64,000 bases of DNA from Enterococcus villorum (GCF_007990225.1 NZ_BJWF01000010.1:1-64000), one strand, 5' to 3'; numbered from the stretch's first letter, positions 18,935 to 29,058 are shown. The notes: a model not told the origin generated them from the letters alone. Program-made: numbers and translations.

Positions 18935-19237
18935 ATGGTACCATTTATTATTTACTGGGGCGTGATTTTAGCTTGTATCGCCTGGTTAGCATTAAGTATT
19001 TATTTCTCTATTTTTTATCTTGCACGCAAGGAAAACGGAAATCTTTGGGCATTTGCCTTTTTCAATGTACTTGCTGCCATCGTTTTAGCCATTACGTTAG
19101 TTGTTTACCGAACTTGGGGTTGGGGAATCACTCAATATTCAAGTTTGATCTATTTAGTATTAGCTATTTACGGCGTAACTATTATTCTTCAAGCTATTTT
19201 AGGTCGTGAGAAAAAAGTCGTGAGTAAACCAGCGTAA
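18935..19237 (+). CDS. Small three-helix membrane protein, function unknown
   Basis: A 100-residue protein with three hydrophobic segments (about residues 3-30, 40-60 and 68-90) and a positively charged C-terminus (GREKKVVSKPA). The ATG at 18935 follows GAGGTGAATTGAT. I recognise no family motif. It has its own promoter (18827-18855) and terminator (19284-19313), so it is probably monocistronic and not part of the lysine transporter operon that follows. Confidence 0.65.
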   Translation: MVPFIIYWGVILACIAWLALSIYFSIFYLARKENGNLWAFAFFNVLAAIVLAITLVVYRTWGWGITQYSSLIYLVLAIYGVTIILQAILGREKKVVSKPA

Positions 19238-19283
19238 GCTTAAAAATAAGCGTAAACGCAAAGTTTCACATTGTTTGATAGAT

Positions 19284-19313
19284 TTAGGACTTCTTTTGGG
19301 TCCTAAGTCTTTT
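19284..19313 (+). terminator. Terminator of the small membrane protein gene
   Basis: TTAGGAC (19284-19290) pairs with GTCCTAA (19300-19306), followed by GTCTTTTTT. Confidence 0.8.
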
Positions 19314-19499
19314 TTATTTAAAATGAATATTTATGCTTTTTTGTTTATTGCAAGTTTTGATGATATTTCTCATGAAAGTTGTATAAATATAAACTTAACT
19401 CTATTTATCAACATTTTTAGAGAAAAATTCTGTTATAGATTGACAAACCTTCTTGTCTGTCGTAAACTATTTTTTGTATAAATAACTGAATACGAGATA

Positions 19500-19746
19500 C
19501 CTCAATCAATGAGGTAGAGGTCGCGAGAATCATTACCCCTGTGGAGTGAAGCAAACACGTTGAAACAGGCCTAGGGAGGATCGCCGAAATGTACTCTTCT
19601 TTGCTTGAAGTTTACGTTGGGACACAAGTTAAGAGCTTGTGGACTGTCTTAGCAGTGATGCTAAGTTGCGCTATGTTTTGTGAGAGGTTTATCACTTCTG
19701 TGAAATGTTAGCGGCCCTTTTCTGTTTTGAAAGTGGTCGTTTTTTA
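19500..19746 (+). promoter_or_regulatory. Lysine riboswitch (L box) with terminator
   Basis: The conserved L-box core is readable: AGAGGTCGCGA at 19516-19526, GGGAGGATCGCCGAAAT at 19574-19590, and a TTGGGAC...GTGGACTGTC arm at 19617-19648. A terminator-like hairpin follows (GCGGCCCTTTTC with GAAAGTGGTCGT, 19710-19740, then a T-run). Lysine binding would favour termination. It therefore controls the ABC transporter genes at 19931 and 21539 and identifies lysine as their likely substrate. Confidence 0.9.
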
Positions 19747-19858
19747 TTTCTCCTTGATAAGCTGATGCAACGCATTTGTTTGACCACTCGTGCAAAAAAT
19801 TATGCGTAAACAGTTAATTTGATTCGTCCATCTATTGGAACGTAAAATTAGATTAACT

Positions 19859-19910
19859 TAAAATGGCTTTTCAGTCGTTTCATTTTTCATGAAATCAAAG
19901 CCATATGTGT
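19859..19910 (+). promoter_or_regulatory. Second hairpin between the lysine riboswitch and the transporter
   Basis: ATGGCTTT and AAAGCCAT flank an inner TTTCAT/ATGAAA stem, ending only about 20 bases before the start codon at 19931. It could limit initiation or be a processing site. No T-run follows, so it is probably not a terminator. Confidence 0.35.
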
Positions 19911-19930
19911 AAAAAGAAAAGGAGAAAAAA

Positions 19931-21526
19931 ATGAAAAAAAATTCAGTGACACTTATTTTAATGATAGCCTTTGTTTTTTCATTCTTTAGTATGGGAAGTT
20001 TTGTCAACGCTGATGAAAAAACACCAGACGATGAATTTCGTGTAGGAATGGAAGCGGGTTACGCCCCCTTCAACTGGTCACAGCAAACCGACGCCAATCA
20101 TGCCGTACCTATTCAAGGTCAAAAAAGTTACGCTGGTGGGTATGATGTCCAAATTGCTAAAAAAGTAGCAGATGGTTTAGGTAAAAAACTAGTGATTATT
20201 CAAACTAAATGGGATGGCCTTGCTCCAGCGCTACAGTCTGGTAAAATTGACGCCATTATTGCTGGAATGAGCCCCACAGCAGAGCGTAAAAAAGAGATCG
20301 ACTTTACTGATCCTTATTATGAATCACAATTAGTCGTAGTGGTACAAAAAAATGGCAAATATGCGAACGCCAAAAGTTTAGCTGACCTTTCTGGTGCCAA
20401 AATCACTGCTCAATTGAACACCTTCCATTATGATGTGATTGATCAAATTCCTGGTGTGAATAAACAACAAGCCATGGATAATTTTTCTGCCATGCGTACT
20501 GCTTTAGCATCAGGCATGATCGATGGTTACGTAAGTGAACGTCCTGAGGGTGTCACAGCAACAAGTGTCAACAAAGATTTAAAAATGTTGGAACTAGAAG
20601 GAAAAAACGGTTTCCAAACCAATCCAGAAGATGTACAAATTGCTGTTGGTATGCGTAAAGGCGATCCTGATATCCAAAAAGTCAATCAAATCCTTAGCGG
20701 TATTTCGAAAGATCAACGAACAGATATCATGGATCAAGCAATCAAAGATCAACCTGCTTCAACAAGTTCAGACGAAGAAAAAGCTGGTTTGTTGAGTGAT
20801 TTTAAAACAATTTGGGATCAATACGGTAATATGTTTCTACGCGGTGCTGGTCTTACCTTATTTATCGCATTAATCGGAACAGTCGTTGGAACGACTTTAG
20901 GCCTACTAATCGGTGTCTTCCGCTCTATTCCTGAATCAGATAATGCAGTTACTTGCTTCTTCCAAAAATTAGCAAACCTCTTATTGTCAATTTATATTGA
21001 AGTCTTCCGTGGCACACCTATGATGGTTCAAGCAATGGTTGTCTTTTATGGGTTAGCTTTAGCATTTGGAATTTCCCTTGATCGTACGATTGCTGCCTTA
21101 TTCATTGTTTCCATCAATACGGGAGCTTATATGACTGAAATCGTCCGTGGTGGTATTTTTGCAGTCGATGGAGGCCAATTTGAAGCAGCACAAGCAATCG
21201 GTATGACACATGGACAAACAATGAGAAAAGTGGTTATTCCACAAGTTCTACGTAACATCTTGCCGGCGACTGGAAATGAATTTGTGATTAATATCAAAGA
21301 TACTGCTGTTTTAAGTGTTATCGGAGTAGCTGATCTATTCTTCCAAGGAAACTCAGCATCTGGTGCGAACTTCCAGTTCTTCCAAACCTTTACGATCGTA
21401 GGTATCATTTATTTGATTATGACCTTTACGATCACCAGAATCTTGCGTGTGGTGGAGAAAAAAATTGACGGTCCTTCAGCTTATACAAAAATTGAAGAAA
21501 TTGACAACGCAAACTTGCAAGAATAA
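19931..21526 (+). CDS. Amino-acid ABC transporter, substrate-binding/permease fusion (lysine predicted)
   Basis: A 531-residue fusion typical of lactic acid bacteria. A cleavable signal peptide (about 1-27, ending in NADE-like sequence) is followed by an SBP_bac_3 domain (about 35-270, with GYAPFNW, KWDGLAPALQSGKIDAIIAG and DFTDPYY). A HisM/GlnP-type permease follows (about 300-515, five hydrophobic segments, EAA loop EAAQAIGMTHGQTMRKVVIP). The upstream lysine riboswitch makes lysine the most likely substrate. Without it glutamine or arginine would be equally possible. RBS AAAGGAG precedes the ATG by seven bases. The ATPase gene begins 12 bases after the stop. Confidence 0.92.
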   Translation: MKKNSVTLILMIAFVFSFFSMGSFVNADEKTPDDEFRVGMEAGYAPFNWSQQTDANHAVPIQGQKSYAGGYDVQIAKKVADGLGKKLVIIQTKWDGLAPALQSGKIDAIIAGMSPTAERKKEIDFTDPYYESQLVVVVQKNGKYANAKSLADLSGAKITAQLNTFHYDVIDQIPGVNKQQAMDNFSAMRTALASGMIDGYVSERPEGVTATSVNKDLKMLELEGKNGFQTNPEDVQIAVGMRKGDPDIQKVNQILSGISKDQRTDIMDQAIKDQPASTSSDEEKAGLLSDFKTIWDQYGNMFLRGAGLTLFIALIGTVVGTTLGLLIGVFRSIPESDNAVTCFFQKLANLLLSIYIEVFRGTPMMVQAMVVFYGLALAFGISLDRTIAALFIVSINTGAYMTEIVRGGIFAVDGGQFEAAQAIGMTHGQTMRKVVIPQVLRNILPATGNEFVINIKDTAVLSVIGVADLFFQGNSASGANFQFFQTFTIVGIIYLIMTFTITRILRVVEKKIDGPSAYTKIEEIDNANLQE

Positions 21527-21538
21527 GGAGGAAGAATC

Positions 21539-22279
21539 ATGAGTGAAGCAATCATTAAAATCAATCATTTAAGAAAAAGCTTTGGTGAAAACGAAGTGTT
21601 AAAAGATATCAGCATGGACATTCAAAAAGGCGAAGTGGTAACGATCATCGGTTCTTCTGGTTCAGGTAAATCAACTTTCTTACGTTGCATCAATCTTTTA
21701 GAAAAACCAACCGGTGGCGAAATTATGTATAACGGTGAAAATGTTCTCGCACCAAAATACAACTTACCGAAATATCGGACAAATGTTGGCATGGTTTTTC
21801 AATCTTTCAACCTTTTCAACAATATGAATGTTTTAGAAAACTGTATGTCTGGACAACTTACGGTCTTAAAAAGAAACAAAGAAGAAGCCCGCAGAGTGGC
21901 TCTTGAAAACCTAGAAAAAGTCGGAATGGAACGTTACATCGAAGCCAAACCTTCTCAATTATCCGGTGGGCAAAAACAACGTGTCGCTATCGCTCGTGCT
22001 TTGTCCATGAACCCAGACGTGATGCTTTTTGACGAACCTACTTCTGCCCTTGATCCTGAAATGGTGGGTGAAGTATTAAATACAATCAATGACTTAGCTC
22101 ACACTGGTTTGACCATGATCATCGTGACTCACGAAATGGAGTTTGCAAAAGATGTTTCTGATCGTGTGATCTTTATGGACAAAGGTGTGATTGCCGAACA
22201 AGGTACTTCTGATGATATCTTCGTTCATCCAAAAGAAGAACGTACGAAAGAATTTTTATCCCGTATCTTAAAAAAATAA
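21539..22279 (+). CDS. Amino-acid ABC transporter ATPase (lysine predicted)
   Basis: A 246-residue ATPase of the polar amino acid class (GlnQ/HisP-like). Walker [10 protein letters not shown] (about residues 36-44), the Q loop FQSFNLF, the signature LSGGQKQR (about 140-147), Walker [15 protein letters not shown] and the H loop VTHE are all present. AGGAGG lies eight bases before the ATG. It pairs with the binding-protein/permease fusion immediately upstream and shares its lysine riboswitch. The operon ends at the hairpin 22285-22330. Confidence 0.95.
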   Translation: MSEAIIKINHLRKSFGENEVLKDISMDIQKGEVVTIIGSSGSGKSTFLRCINLLEKPTGGEIMYNGENVLAPKYNLPKYRTNVGMVFQSFNLFNNMNVLENCMSGQLTVLKRNKEEARRVALENLEKVGMERYIEAKPSQLSGGQKQRVAIARALSMNPDVMLFDEPTSALDPEMVGEVLNTINDLAHTGLTMIIVTHEMEFAKDVSDRVIFMDKGVIAEQGTSDDIFVHPKEERTKEFLSRILKK

Positions 22280-22284
22280 AAACT

Positions 22285-22330
22285 AGCCTTTATCAACCAC
22301 CTCTAATCGGTTTGATAAAGGCTGTTTTCT
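22285..22330 (+). terminator. Terminator of the lysine ABC operon
   Basis: AGCCTTTATCAA and TTTGATAAAGGCT form a 12-base stem, followed by GTTTTCTT. The remaining sequence to 22553 is AT-rich with no clear feature. Confidence 0.85.
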
Positions 22331-22553
22331 TCTCTATCTTTAGGTTCTCATACCTGTATTAAGAAAGTTTCGATGAATTTATCATTTTTTACTGTGCTTT
22401 ATCTTATTTCAACCTAAGGTTATTGCTAGAATTATAGGCCTGAATATTGGTTTTATGAAAGGTATTTTTGAATATTTTCTGAATTAAGTTGTAATTTTTA
22501 GAAAATTCAATTAATATTAAAATAATTAAATTTTTTAGTTAGGATGATTTACA

Positions 22554-23900
22554 ATGGTTGAAGAGCAACAAGAATTACAGCGCGGGCTTAAAAATCGCCA
22601 TGTCCAATTGATCTCAATTGGAGGAGCGATTGGAACGGGTCTATTTTTAGGAGCAGGAAAAACAATTCAGTTAGCTGGGCCTTCTATCTTACTTGCTTAT
22701 CTTATAACTGGCTGTATTTGTTTTTTCATTATGCGTGCCTTAGGTGAACTTCTCTTATCCAATACAGATAATCACTCATTTTTGGATTTTATTGCAGAAT
22801 ATCTTGGGAAAAAAGTTGCTTTTGTGACTGGTTGGACTTATTGGTTTTGTTGGATTGCTATAGCAATGGCAGATTTAACAGCTGTTGGTATGTATGTACG
22901 CTATTGGGTGCCTGGCATTCCACAATGGCTTCCGGAAATCATCGCTTTAGTATTATTACTTGGTTTAAATATGGTCGCTGTTTCACTGTTTGGTGAGTTA
23001 GAATTTTGGTTTGCATTAATCAAAGTTGTTTCGATTATCGCATTTATTATCATCGGCATTTACATGATTATTACTCACTATAAAACAAGTGCTGGATCTG
23101 CTAGTCTCACAAATCTTTGGTCCCATGGCGGTTTTTTCCCTACTGGCACAAAAGGATTTATTCTCTCTTTTCAAATGGTGACATTCGCCTTTACAGGAAT
23201 CGAATTAGTTGGTTTAGTAGCCGGTGAAACAAAAAATCCTAAAAAAGTACTCCCTGAGGCAATCAATAACATTCCAATTCGGATCATTCTTTTTTACCTT
23301 GGCTCATTATTAGTCATTATGTCCATTTATCCTTGGAATAGCTTAAATGCTAATAACAGTCCATTTGTGGAAGTATTTTCAGAAATAGGTATTACGATTG
23401 CTGCTTCGTTGATTAATTTGGTGGTATTGAGTGCCGCAGCTTCTGCATGTAATAGTGCCATCTACAGTACTGGTCGTATGTTGCGTTCCTTAGCTCAAGA
23501 AGGAAGTGCACCTAAAAAATTTCGACGACTCACTTCCCATCGAGTACCAGGAAATGCATTAGTTTTTTCAACAATTGTCATTTTTATTTCTGTCGTATTA
23601 AATTATGTGATGCCTAGTGAAGTTTTTACACTGGTCAGCAGTATTGCTACTACTTGCTTTTTATTCATCTGGGGGATGCTCGTCTACACCCATTTGAAAT
23701 ATCGCAAAAGTATCCTTGGAAAAAAAGCGCACACCTTTAAAATGCCTTTTTATCCATATAGTAATTATCTTGTATTTGCCTTCATGTTCTTTATCTGTTT
23801 TGTCTTATTTCTTGGTAAAGATACGCGTATTGCCTTACTATTAACACCCGTTTGGTTTATGGCATTATTAATGATTTATCGAATGAAATACGAAAAATAA
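22554..23900 (+). CDS. APC-family amino-acid permease, CycA-like (D-Ala/D-Ser/Gly)
   Basis: A 448-residue permease with about twelve hydrophobic segments and the amino-acid-transporter start RGLKNRHVQLISIGGAIGTG. The stretch IMRALGELLLSN...HSFLDF followed by GWTYWFCWIAIAMAD closely resembles CycA, the D-serine/D-alanine/glycine importer, more than LysP or GABA permeases. The substrate is inferred. The RBS (AGGATG) is weak and the leader AT-rich. It lies between the lysine ABC operon and brnQ but has its own terminator-like hairpin (23931-23953), so it is probably a separate unit. Confidence 0.85.
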   Translation: MVEEQQELQRGLKNRHVQLISIGGAIGTGLFLGAGKTIQLAGPSILLAYLITGCICFFIMRALGELLLSNTDNHSFLDFIAEYLGKKVAFVTGWTYWFCWIAIAMADLTAVGMYVRYWVPGIPQWLPEIIALVLLLGLNMVAVSLFGELEFWFALIKVVSIIAFIIIGIYMIITHYKTSAGSASLTNLWSHGGFFPTGTKGFILSFQMVTFAFTGIELVGLVAGETKNPKKVLPEAINNIPIRIILFYLGSLLVIMSIYPWNSLNANNSPFVEVFSEIGITIAASLINLVVLSAAASACNSAIYSTGRMLRSLAQEGSAPKKFRRLTSHRVPGNALVFSTIVIFISVVLNYVMPSEVFTLVSSIATTCFLFIWGMLVYTHLKYRKSILGKKAHTFKMPFYPYSNYLVFAFMFFICFVLFLGKDTRIALLLTPVWFMALLMIYRMKYEK

Positions 23901-23930
23901 GCCCATAAAAGGGTATATATAGTCGAAACA

Positions 23931-23953
23931 TTTCTTTTTAAGAAATGTTTCTC
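23931..23953 (+). terminator. Hairpin after the CycA-like gene
   Basis: GAAACATTTCTT and AGAAATGTTTC form a perfect short-loop stem. The T-tract after it is weak. The rest of the gap to 24198 is AT-rich with no further feature. Confidence 0.45.
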
Positions 23954-24197
23954 CAAAGAGTGTTTTTCTTCCTTTTGGATGAGTCATAGGCAACATTTAG
24001 AAGTGGAAGGTATTCAATGAAGAAATTCTATTATGCTTTTCACTTTAATCGTTCTTACTAAATAAATCTTTATTGGTTTAACTCGCTTTAAATAACTATT
24101 ATTATCTAATTATATTTTTTGTTTCATACGTAAAAAGTTGATCATTCATGGTATTTTTGTTACTTTTAAAAAAGTATAAATAATAAAGGAGAAATCT

Positions 24198-25550
24198 ATG
24201 ACAAAAAAATTGACGTTTAAAGAAAATATGTTTATCGGCTCCATGTTGTTTGGCTTGTTTTTTGGTGCTGGCAATTTGATCTTTCCTGTGCACATGGGTC
24301 AAGAAGCTGGTTCTGCTGTATTTTGGGCGAACCTTGGCTTTTTAGCCACAGGAATCGGACTTCCTTTTTTAGGAGTCATTGCCATCGGTGTTTCAAAAAC
24401 AGCAGGTGTTTATGAGCTCACGCAGCGTATCAATAAAAAATATGCGTTTGTCTTCACTGTTTTGCTTTATCTAGTCATTGGTCCATTTTTTGCTTTACCA
24501 CGTTTAGCTACTACCTCTTTTGAGATTGGGTTAGCTCCATTTATTGATGCCAAAAATCAAACATTATTTTTAGCTATTTTTAGTATTTTATTCTTTTTTA
24601 CAACATGGTGGTTATCTAGACGTCCGACAAAAATCCTTGATTATGTAGGAAAATTCCTTAATCCGGTATTTTTGGTTTTGTTAGGCATCCTTTTGTTACT
24701 GGCATTCATTCATCCGCTTGGTACGGTTGAACAAAGTATCCAACCGAATTATCAAGAAAATCCTTTCTTTACTGGTTTTACTCAAGGGTATAATACGCTA
24801 GATGCATTGGCGGCTTTAGCTTTTGGGATTATTATTGTGACGACTATCCGTAATATGGGAGTTACAAAACCAGCTGATATTGCAAAAGGCACGATTAAAT
24901 CGGGCGCAATTAGTATTATTTTAATGGGTATCATTTATACCATGCTTGCCTATGTAGGAACCATGAGTTTGGGTGGTTTTGCGTTAAGTTCAAATGGCGG
25001 GGTTGCCTTAGCGCAAATCGCTGACCATTATTTAGGAACTTACGGTAGCATTTTATTGGCACTGATTGTCATCCTTGCCTGCTTAAAAACAGGAATTGGT
25101 TTGATCACTTCTTTTGCTGAAACCTTTACAGAACTCTTCCCAAAAAGAAGTTATCTTTTCTTTGTGTCACTTGCTAGTCTCCTAGCTTGTTTAGTTGCTA
25201 ATGTTGGATTAACGAATATCATTCAAATTTCTTTGCCAGTCTTGATGTTTATTTATCCTTTAGCTATGACTTTGATCTTATTAGTTCTAATTGGTCCTTT
25301 ATTCAAACAAAAACCTAGCGTTTACCGCATGACAACTTATTTTACATTGATTGCTTCTATTTTAGATGGCTTAAATGCTTGTCCAGATTCGATCAAACAA
25401 ACCAATTTCATCAGACATTTATTAGATTTTGCCAATGCTTATCTTCCTTTCTTTAAACTAGGCATGGGTTGGATCGTCCCAGCTATCATTGGGTTTGTGA
25501 TCGGTTTGCTTTGGAGTAAGACGAAACAAGAGGTAGCTATCACTGAATAA
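24198..25550 (+). CDS. brnQ: Branched-chain amino-acid carrier BrnQ
   Basis: A 450-residue LIVCS-family Na+/H+-coupled importer of leucine, isoleucine and valine. The N-terminus ([21 protein letters not shown]) is diagnostic, and about twelve hydrophobic segments follow, with the conserved [14 protein letters not shown] at about residues 195-208. AAAGGAG lies seven bases before ATG. The length is normal. A strong terminator follows at 25634-25676. Confidence 0.93.
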   Translation: MTKKLTFKENMFIGSMLFGLFFGAGNLIFPVHMGQEAGSAVFWANLGFLATGIGLPFLGVIAIGVSKTAGVYELTQRINKKYAFVFTVLLYLVIGPFFALPRLATTSFEIGLAPFIDAKNQTLFLAIFSILFFFTTWWLSRRPTKILDYVGKFLNPVFLVLLGILLLLAFIHPLGTVEQSIQPNYQENPFFTGFTQGYNTLDALAALAFGIIIVTTIRNMGVTKPADIAKGTIKSGAISIILMGIIYTMLAYVGTMSLGGFALSSNGGVALAQIADHYLGTYGSILLALIVILACLKTGIGLITSFAETFTELFPKRSYLFFVSLASLLACLVANVGLTNIIQISLPVLMFIYPLAMTLILLVLIGPLFKQKPSVYRMTTYFTLIASILDGLNACPDSIKQTNFIRHLLDFANAYLPFFKLGMGWIVPAIIGFVIGLLWSKTKQEVAITE

Positions 25551-25633
25551 AAAGGACGAGACTTATTTGAATTAAAAATAAAAACTCTTCTAAAAATATT
25601 TGGCAAATGTAAAAATTATTCTTTAGCCATTTC

Positions 25634-25676
25634 AAATACACGCTTAAAACTGACCGTTCGTTTTAAGCGTGTATTT
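25634..25676 (+). terminator. brnQ terminator
   Basis: AAATACACGCTTAAAAC and GTTTTAAGCGTGTATTT make a 17-base perfect inverted repeat with a 9-base loop, continuing into TTGTTTTA. Confidence 0.85.
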
Positions 25677-25849
25677 TGTTTTACTTTATATAATAAGGTT
25701 CAGCTATAAATAATATCTCTCCTATTTTTTCATTTTTTCTAAACCTCTGAAAATAGTCCTTCAACAATAGTAACTCATTTGTTTTATGTGAATTTACGTA
25801 CCTCTTCTACGCCTCTTTTGGAATGCTATTTATGTGTTTTTTCTCTGAA

Positions 25850-25990
25850 TACTTCTCCCAAAAATTTCGTAACAAGATACGAGTTAGTAAATCATTATTG
25901 CCATCTATCGTATTTCTTCCACAAGCCCATGTATCTTTCCACTGAATCCCATAAAATAAACTCCTCTGTTGAATTAGTCATCTTAATCTC
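25850..25990 (-). other. Possible short ORF or gene remnant
   Basis: On the - strand an ATG behind GCAGGAG at about 25979 opens a 28-codon frame (MTNSTEEFILWDSVERYMGL, then WKKYDRWQ). A neighbouring frame, open for about 50 codons (GIQWKDTWACGRNTIDGNND and onward), continues to about 25835. The two could be pieces of one broken gene. I recognise neither, and chance cannot be excluded. The rest of 25677-26384 is AT-rich apart from the terminator-like element at 26220. Confidence 0.2.
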
Positions 25991-26160
25991 CTGCACTTTT
26001 TAAGTACAACTTACTCTCGTTTTTATAAAAACCAGTTCTTTTTTTCTATAAAAAAGAAAGATTTGATCAATCTTCCTATGACACATCTTTTTTATATTTT
26101 TTCCTAAAAAAAGACCCAACTTTGAAAAACTTTCGTCACAAAAAATTCATAACTCCTGAG

Positions 26161-26258
26161 TATTATATAAGCATACCAACAAACAACCCTAACAACACTT
26201 TTTCATTTTTAACTCCTTATCCTGCTAACTCCCCGGTTAGCAGGACATTTTTTTATTC
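26161..26258 (+). ncRNA. Candidate small RNA with its own terminator
   Basis: A TATTATAT -10-like box at about 26160-26168 is followed after about 50 bases by a strong hairpin (CCTGCTAACTCCCCGGTTAGCAGG, 26219-26242) and a T7 run. It is about 560 bases past the brnQ terminator and is not attached to any gene. A transcript of roughly 80 bases is predicted. A terminator for an unrecognised short gene is the alternative. Confidence 0.35.
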
Positions 26259-26384
26259 CGAAAGTAACCAAGCGCTTACAGGCACAGCAAAAATAAGCCA
26301 TCGATCATAGAAACTGGAAAAACCATTTTCGTGAACGATGACTTATTACATCAAGTTGAACACTTTTGCATAAATTTTTTACAT

Positions 26385-26759
26385 CTATTTCGATAACCGT
26401 TCTTGATCTCCTGCTGGGGAAAGACTGGTAATTTTTTCAATTTGTTCAATAGGAACCATTCGTATTTGCTGTTCTTTGTCTTGCAAGCGAATCATCACGA
26501 CATCTTTTTCAATCGTTTTGGTTGCAACCCAACCTGAGATCGTCTCATATTTGTTGCTTTTGCGATTTTCTCTTATTTGTAAAATGACTAAACTATGCTG
26601 AACCGCTGCTTTTTGCAACTCTAAAATAAACTTTCTTTGCAAACGTACATTCTCTGCTATTTTTTCAGTGTCATTTATAAAAGAATCAAAAAGCTGATAC
26701 GACGTGTGCGTGACTAACTTAGTCAGTTTCTTCATTGGTGATACTGTCTCTTCGTTCAT
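26385..26759 (-). CDS. YolD-like small protein, function unknown
   Basis: A 124-residue protein. The N-terminal half is helical. The C-terminal half (about 60-115) has the pattern of a small beta-barrel (ETISGWVATKTIEKDVVMIRL...IRMVPIEQIEKI) similar to YolD-like proteins, which often accompany UmuC-type polymerases. No such polymerase is adjacent, so this is a tentative similarity. The start is ATG 26759, nine bases after AGGAGG. The longer GTG start would abut the RBS. Confidence 0.5.
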   Translation of the reverse strand: MNEETVSPMKKLTKLVTHTSYQLFDSFINDTEKIAENVRLQRKFILELQKAAVQHSLVILQIRENRKSNKYETISGWVATKTIEKDVVMIRLQDKEQQIRMVPIEQIEKITSLSPAGDQERLSK

Positions 26760-26894
26760 TGAATGCACTCCTCCTTTAGCTAAGAAAGTGTTACTTAATA
26801 CCTACATTTTACCTAAGATTTAGCTAAACCACAAGAATATTATCCACTATCACGCTCATAAAGTAAACGTTTTATTTATATATATTTAGTTATT

Positions 26895-27359
26895 TTATTT
26901 ACTCTTTTTCCAAGTTTGCATCCAATAATCTATACCTTCACTTAACAATTGATACGTTTCATCAAAGTTATTGGTATAGTAAGGATCAGGAACATTTTTT
27001 GTTTCTTTCCCAGGCACTTCACTTAAAAATAAATGAATTTTTTCTTGCGCTGTTACTGGTGCGATTCGTTTCAAATCCTCCACATTTGATTGATCCATAC
27101 CGATGATCCAATCAAACGTTTGAAAATCGTCTCTTGTGATTTGACGAGCCACCATTTGGCTTGTATCAATTGATTCTTTTACTAAAATTGCTTGCGTTCC
27201 AGGATGAGGGGGACGACCAATTTCATAAGTACTTGTAGCAGCTGAGTCAATATGAAAATGATCAGACAAGCCTGCTTCAGAAACTCTCTTTTTTAATAAG
27301 CCTTCAGCCATCGGTGAACGGCAAATATTCCCTAAACATACAAACAAAACCTTAGTCAT
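26895..27359 (-). CDS. Low-molecular-weight protein tyrosine phosphatase
   Basis: A 154-residue enzyme. The phosphate-binding loop VCLGNICRSPMAE (C-x5-R-S) is at residues 7-19 and the catalytic aspartate is in NVPDPYY at about 119-125. GRPPHPG and the DWIIGMDQSN segment also fit the family. The length is typical. In firmicutes these act on phosphotyrosine or phosphoarginine proteins (YfkJ, YwlE). Which type this is cannot be decided. It lies 17 bases after a TetR-type regulator in the same orientation and probably forms an operon with it. Confidence 0.93.
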   Translation of the reverse strand: MTKVLFVCLGNICRSPMAEGLLKKRVSEAGLSDHFHIDSAATSTYEIGRPPHPGTQAILVKESIDTSQMVARQITRDDFQTFDWIIGMDQSNVEDLKRIAPVTAQEKIHLFLSEVPGKETKNVPDPYYTNNFDETYQLLSEGIDYWMQTWKKSK

Positions 27360-27376
27360 ATGTTACCTCCTTTAGA

Positions 27377-27958
27377 TCACTCTTCTTTTTCTAACTCTTC
27401 TTTTGCATACAGCCGATAAGAATATAATTCGGTATCTTTTGCTAAACGAAATAGTTGCATCGCAATTTCTAATGGTGTTTCTGTATAATGGTGGGTAATC
27501 CAATTGATTAAGACCCCACTGCAGCCATAAGAAAAGAAACGTGCATAAAACAATTTATCGGTTTTGGATAACTGCTTTTCTTCATCCATCTGATCAAAAA
27601 TTTGAATAAATGATTGCTGAATAATCGTTGTAAATTCTTTTTGTAAGATCTTTTGATCAGAAAAAACCGTATTTGCATAAAATTCTTTTTGTTCCGCAAT
27701 GGCTTTTAACATTTTCAATGCTTGCTCTTCCCAATTATCTAAAGAAAGAGCTTGCGGATCTAAATAATGCAGACAGTCTTCATAATAGACCCAACGTAGC
27801 AAATCATATTTATCGGTAAAATGATAGTAAAATGTTTGGCGATTGATCTTTGCTTCATGGGTGATTTTTTGTACGCTGATCTTTCGAAAAGATTGTTTTT
27901 GGCAGAGACCAATTAACGCATTTTTTATCAACTGTTTCGTCTGTACGGTTTCGCCCAT
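27377..27958 (-). CDS. TetR family regulator, DhaS-like
   Basis: A 193-residue regulator. The N-terminal TetR HTH (ALIGLCQKQSFRKISVQKIT...INRQTFYYHFTDKYDLLRW) fills residues 10-60. The FYYHF turn and the C-terminal domain resemble DhaS-type TetR proteins, which respond to dihydroxyacetone kinase or have other roles. The target is unknown. The ATG follows AGGAGG by seven bases. It precedes the LMW phosphatase by 17 bases. Confidence 0.85.
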   Translation of the reverse strand: MGETVQTKQLIKNALIGLCQKQSFRKISVQKITHEAKINRQTFYYHFTDKYDLLRWVYYEDCLHYLDPQALSLDNWEEQALKMLKAIAEQKEFYANTVFSDQKILQKEFTTIIQQSFIQIFDQMDEEKQLSKTDKLFYARFFSYGCSGVLINWITHHYTETPLEIAMQLFRLAKDTELYSYRLYAKEELEKEE

Positions 27959-28045
27959 TCCTATTCCTCCTGGTTTTTCTTTAGATAATTTTTTCTTGAT
28001 TTCTCATTTAGAAAAAGCTGTTTAATCAACGTTTCACACCATCTT

Positions 28046-29047
28046 TTATCCTTGATAATCGTAACCAAAGTGATCATAAGCATAAGCTGTGGCGATTCGT
28101 CCACGGGGAGTCCGTTTCAAGAAACCTTTTTGAATCAAGAAAGGTTCGTACATATCTTCGACTGTCTCTCTTTCTTCCCCAATATTCACAGATAAGGTGC
28201 TTAGCCCTACTGGCCCTCCACCATATAGTTCGATCATCGTCCGCAAAAGTTTCTGGTCGACGTAATCTAATCCTGCTTGATCTACTTGTAATAAGGTTAA
28301 CGCTTGATCAGCAATTTTTTGATCAATTTTCCCATTACCCTGGACTTGCGCAAAATCGCGTACGCGTTTTAGCAAGCGATTCGCAATTCGGGGAGTCCCT
28401 CTTGAACGTCTGGCAATCTCTAGAGCGCCTTCTTCCATGATTTCTGTTTGAAAAATATCAGAAGAACGGATCACAATTTCTCTTAAATCAGCTTCTTCGT
28501 AGTACTCCATATGAGAAATAATACCAAAACGATCACGAAGCGGTGCAGAAAGCATGCCTGCTCTCGTTGTTGCTCCAATCAAAGTGAACGGTGGCAAAGG
28601 AAAATGAACCGGATGAGCGGTAGGACCTTGCCCTACCATAATGTCCACATAAAAATCTTCCATTGCAGAATACAACATCTCTTCTGCAATTCGTGGCATA
28701 CGATGAATTTCATCAATAAATAAGACATCGCCTGCTTCCAGTTCATTTAAAATAGCGACGAGGTCCCCTGGTCTTTCCACTGCTGGTCCACTAGTGGTTC
28801 GAATATTTACCGCCATTTCATTAGCAATCACCATTGCCATCGTTGTTTTCCCTAATCCGGGAGGTCCATAAAGCAAAACATGATCCAATGGCTCTTCACG
28901 ATTGCGTGCGGCTTCAATGTATATTTTTAATTCTTGTTTTACTTTTTTTTGCCCAATATATTGGGAAAGTAATCGTGGGCGGAGGGTCTTTTCTAAACTT
29001 AATTCATTTTCGCCTGTTTCAGGTGATAATAACTGTTCGTCTGTCAT
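28046..29047 (-). CDS. ruvB: Holliday junction branch migration ATPase RuvB
   Basis: A 333-residue AAA+ motor that drives branch migration with RuvA. Walker [10 protein letters not shown] (about 59-67), Walker B DEIHR (about 110-114), sensor I TTRAG and the arginine finger region (LRDRFG) are present. The C-terminal winged helix ([21 protein letters not shown]) ends the protein. Canonical length. It starts 11 bases after ruvA with a GGAGGG RBS, so the two are co-transcribed. Confidence 0.98.
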   Translation of the reverse strand: MTDEQLLSPETGENELSLEKTLRPRLLSQYIGQKKVKQELKIYIEAARNREEPLDHVLLYGPPGLGKTTMAMVIANEMAVNIRTTSGPAVERPGDLVAILNELEAGDVLFIDEIHRMPRIAEEMLYSAMEDFYVDIMVGQGPTAHPVHFPLPPFTLIGATTRAGMLSAPLRDRFGIISHMEYYEEADLREIVIRSSDIFQTEIMEEGALEIARRSRGTPRIANRLLKRVRDFAQVQGNGKIDQKIADQALTLLQVDQAGLDYVDQKLLRTMIELYGGGPVGLSTLSVNIGEERETVEDMYEPFLIQKGFLKRTPRGRIATAYAYDHFGYDYQG

Positions 29048-29058
29048 GGTTTCCCTCC

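Noticed and set aside
24102-24302. 66-codon - strand frame across the brnQ start
   Set aside because: It overlaps the conserved BrnQ N-terminus antisense and has no coding signature.
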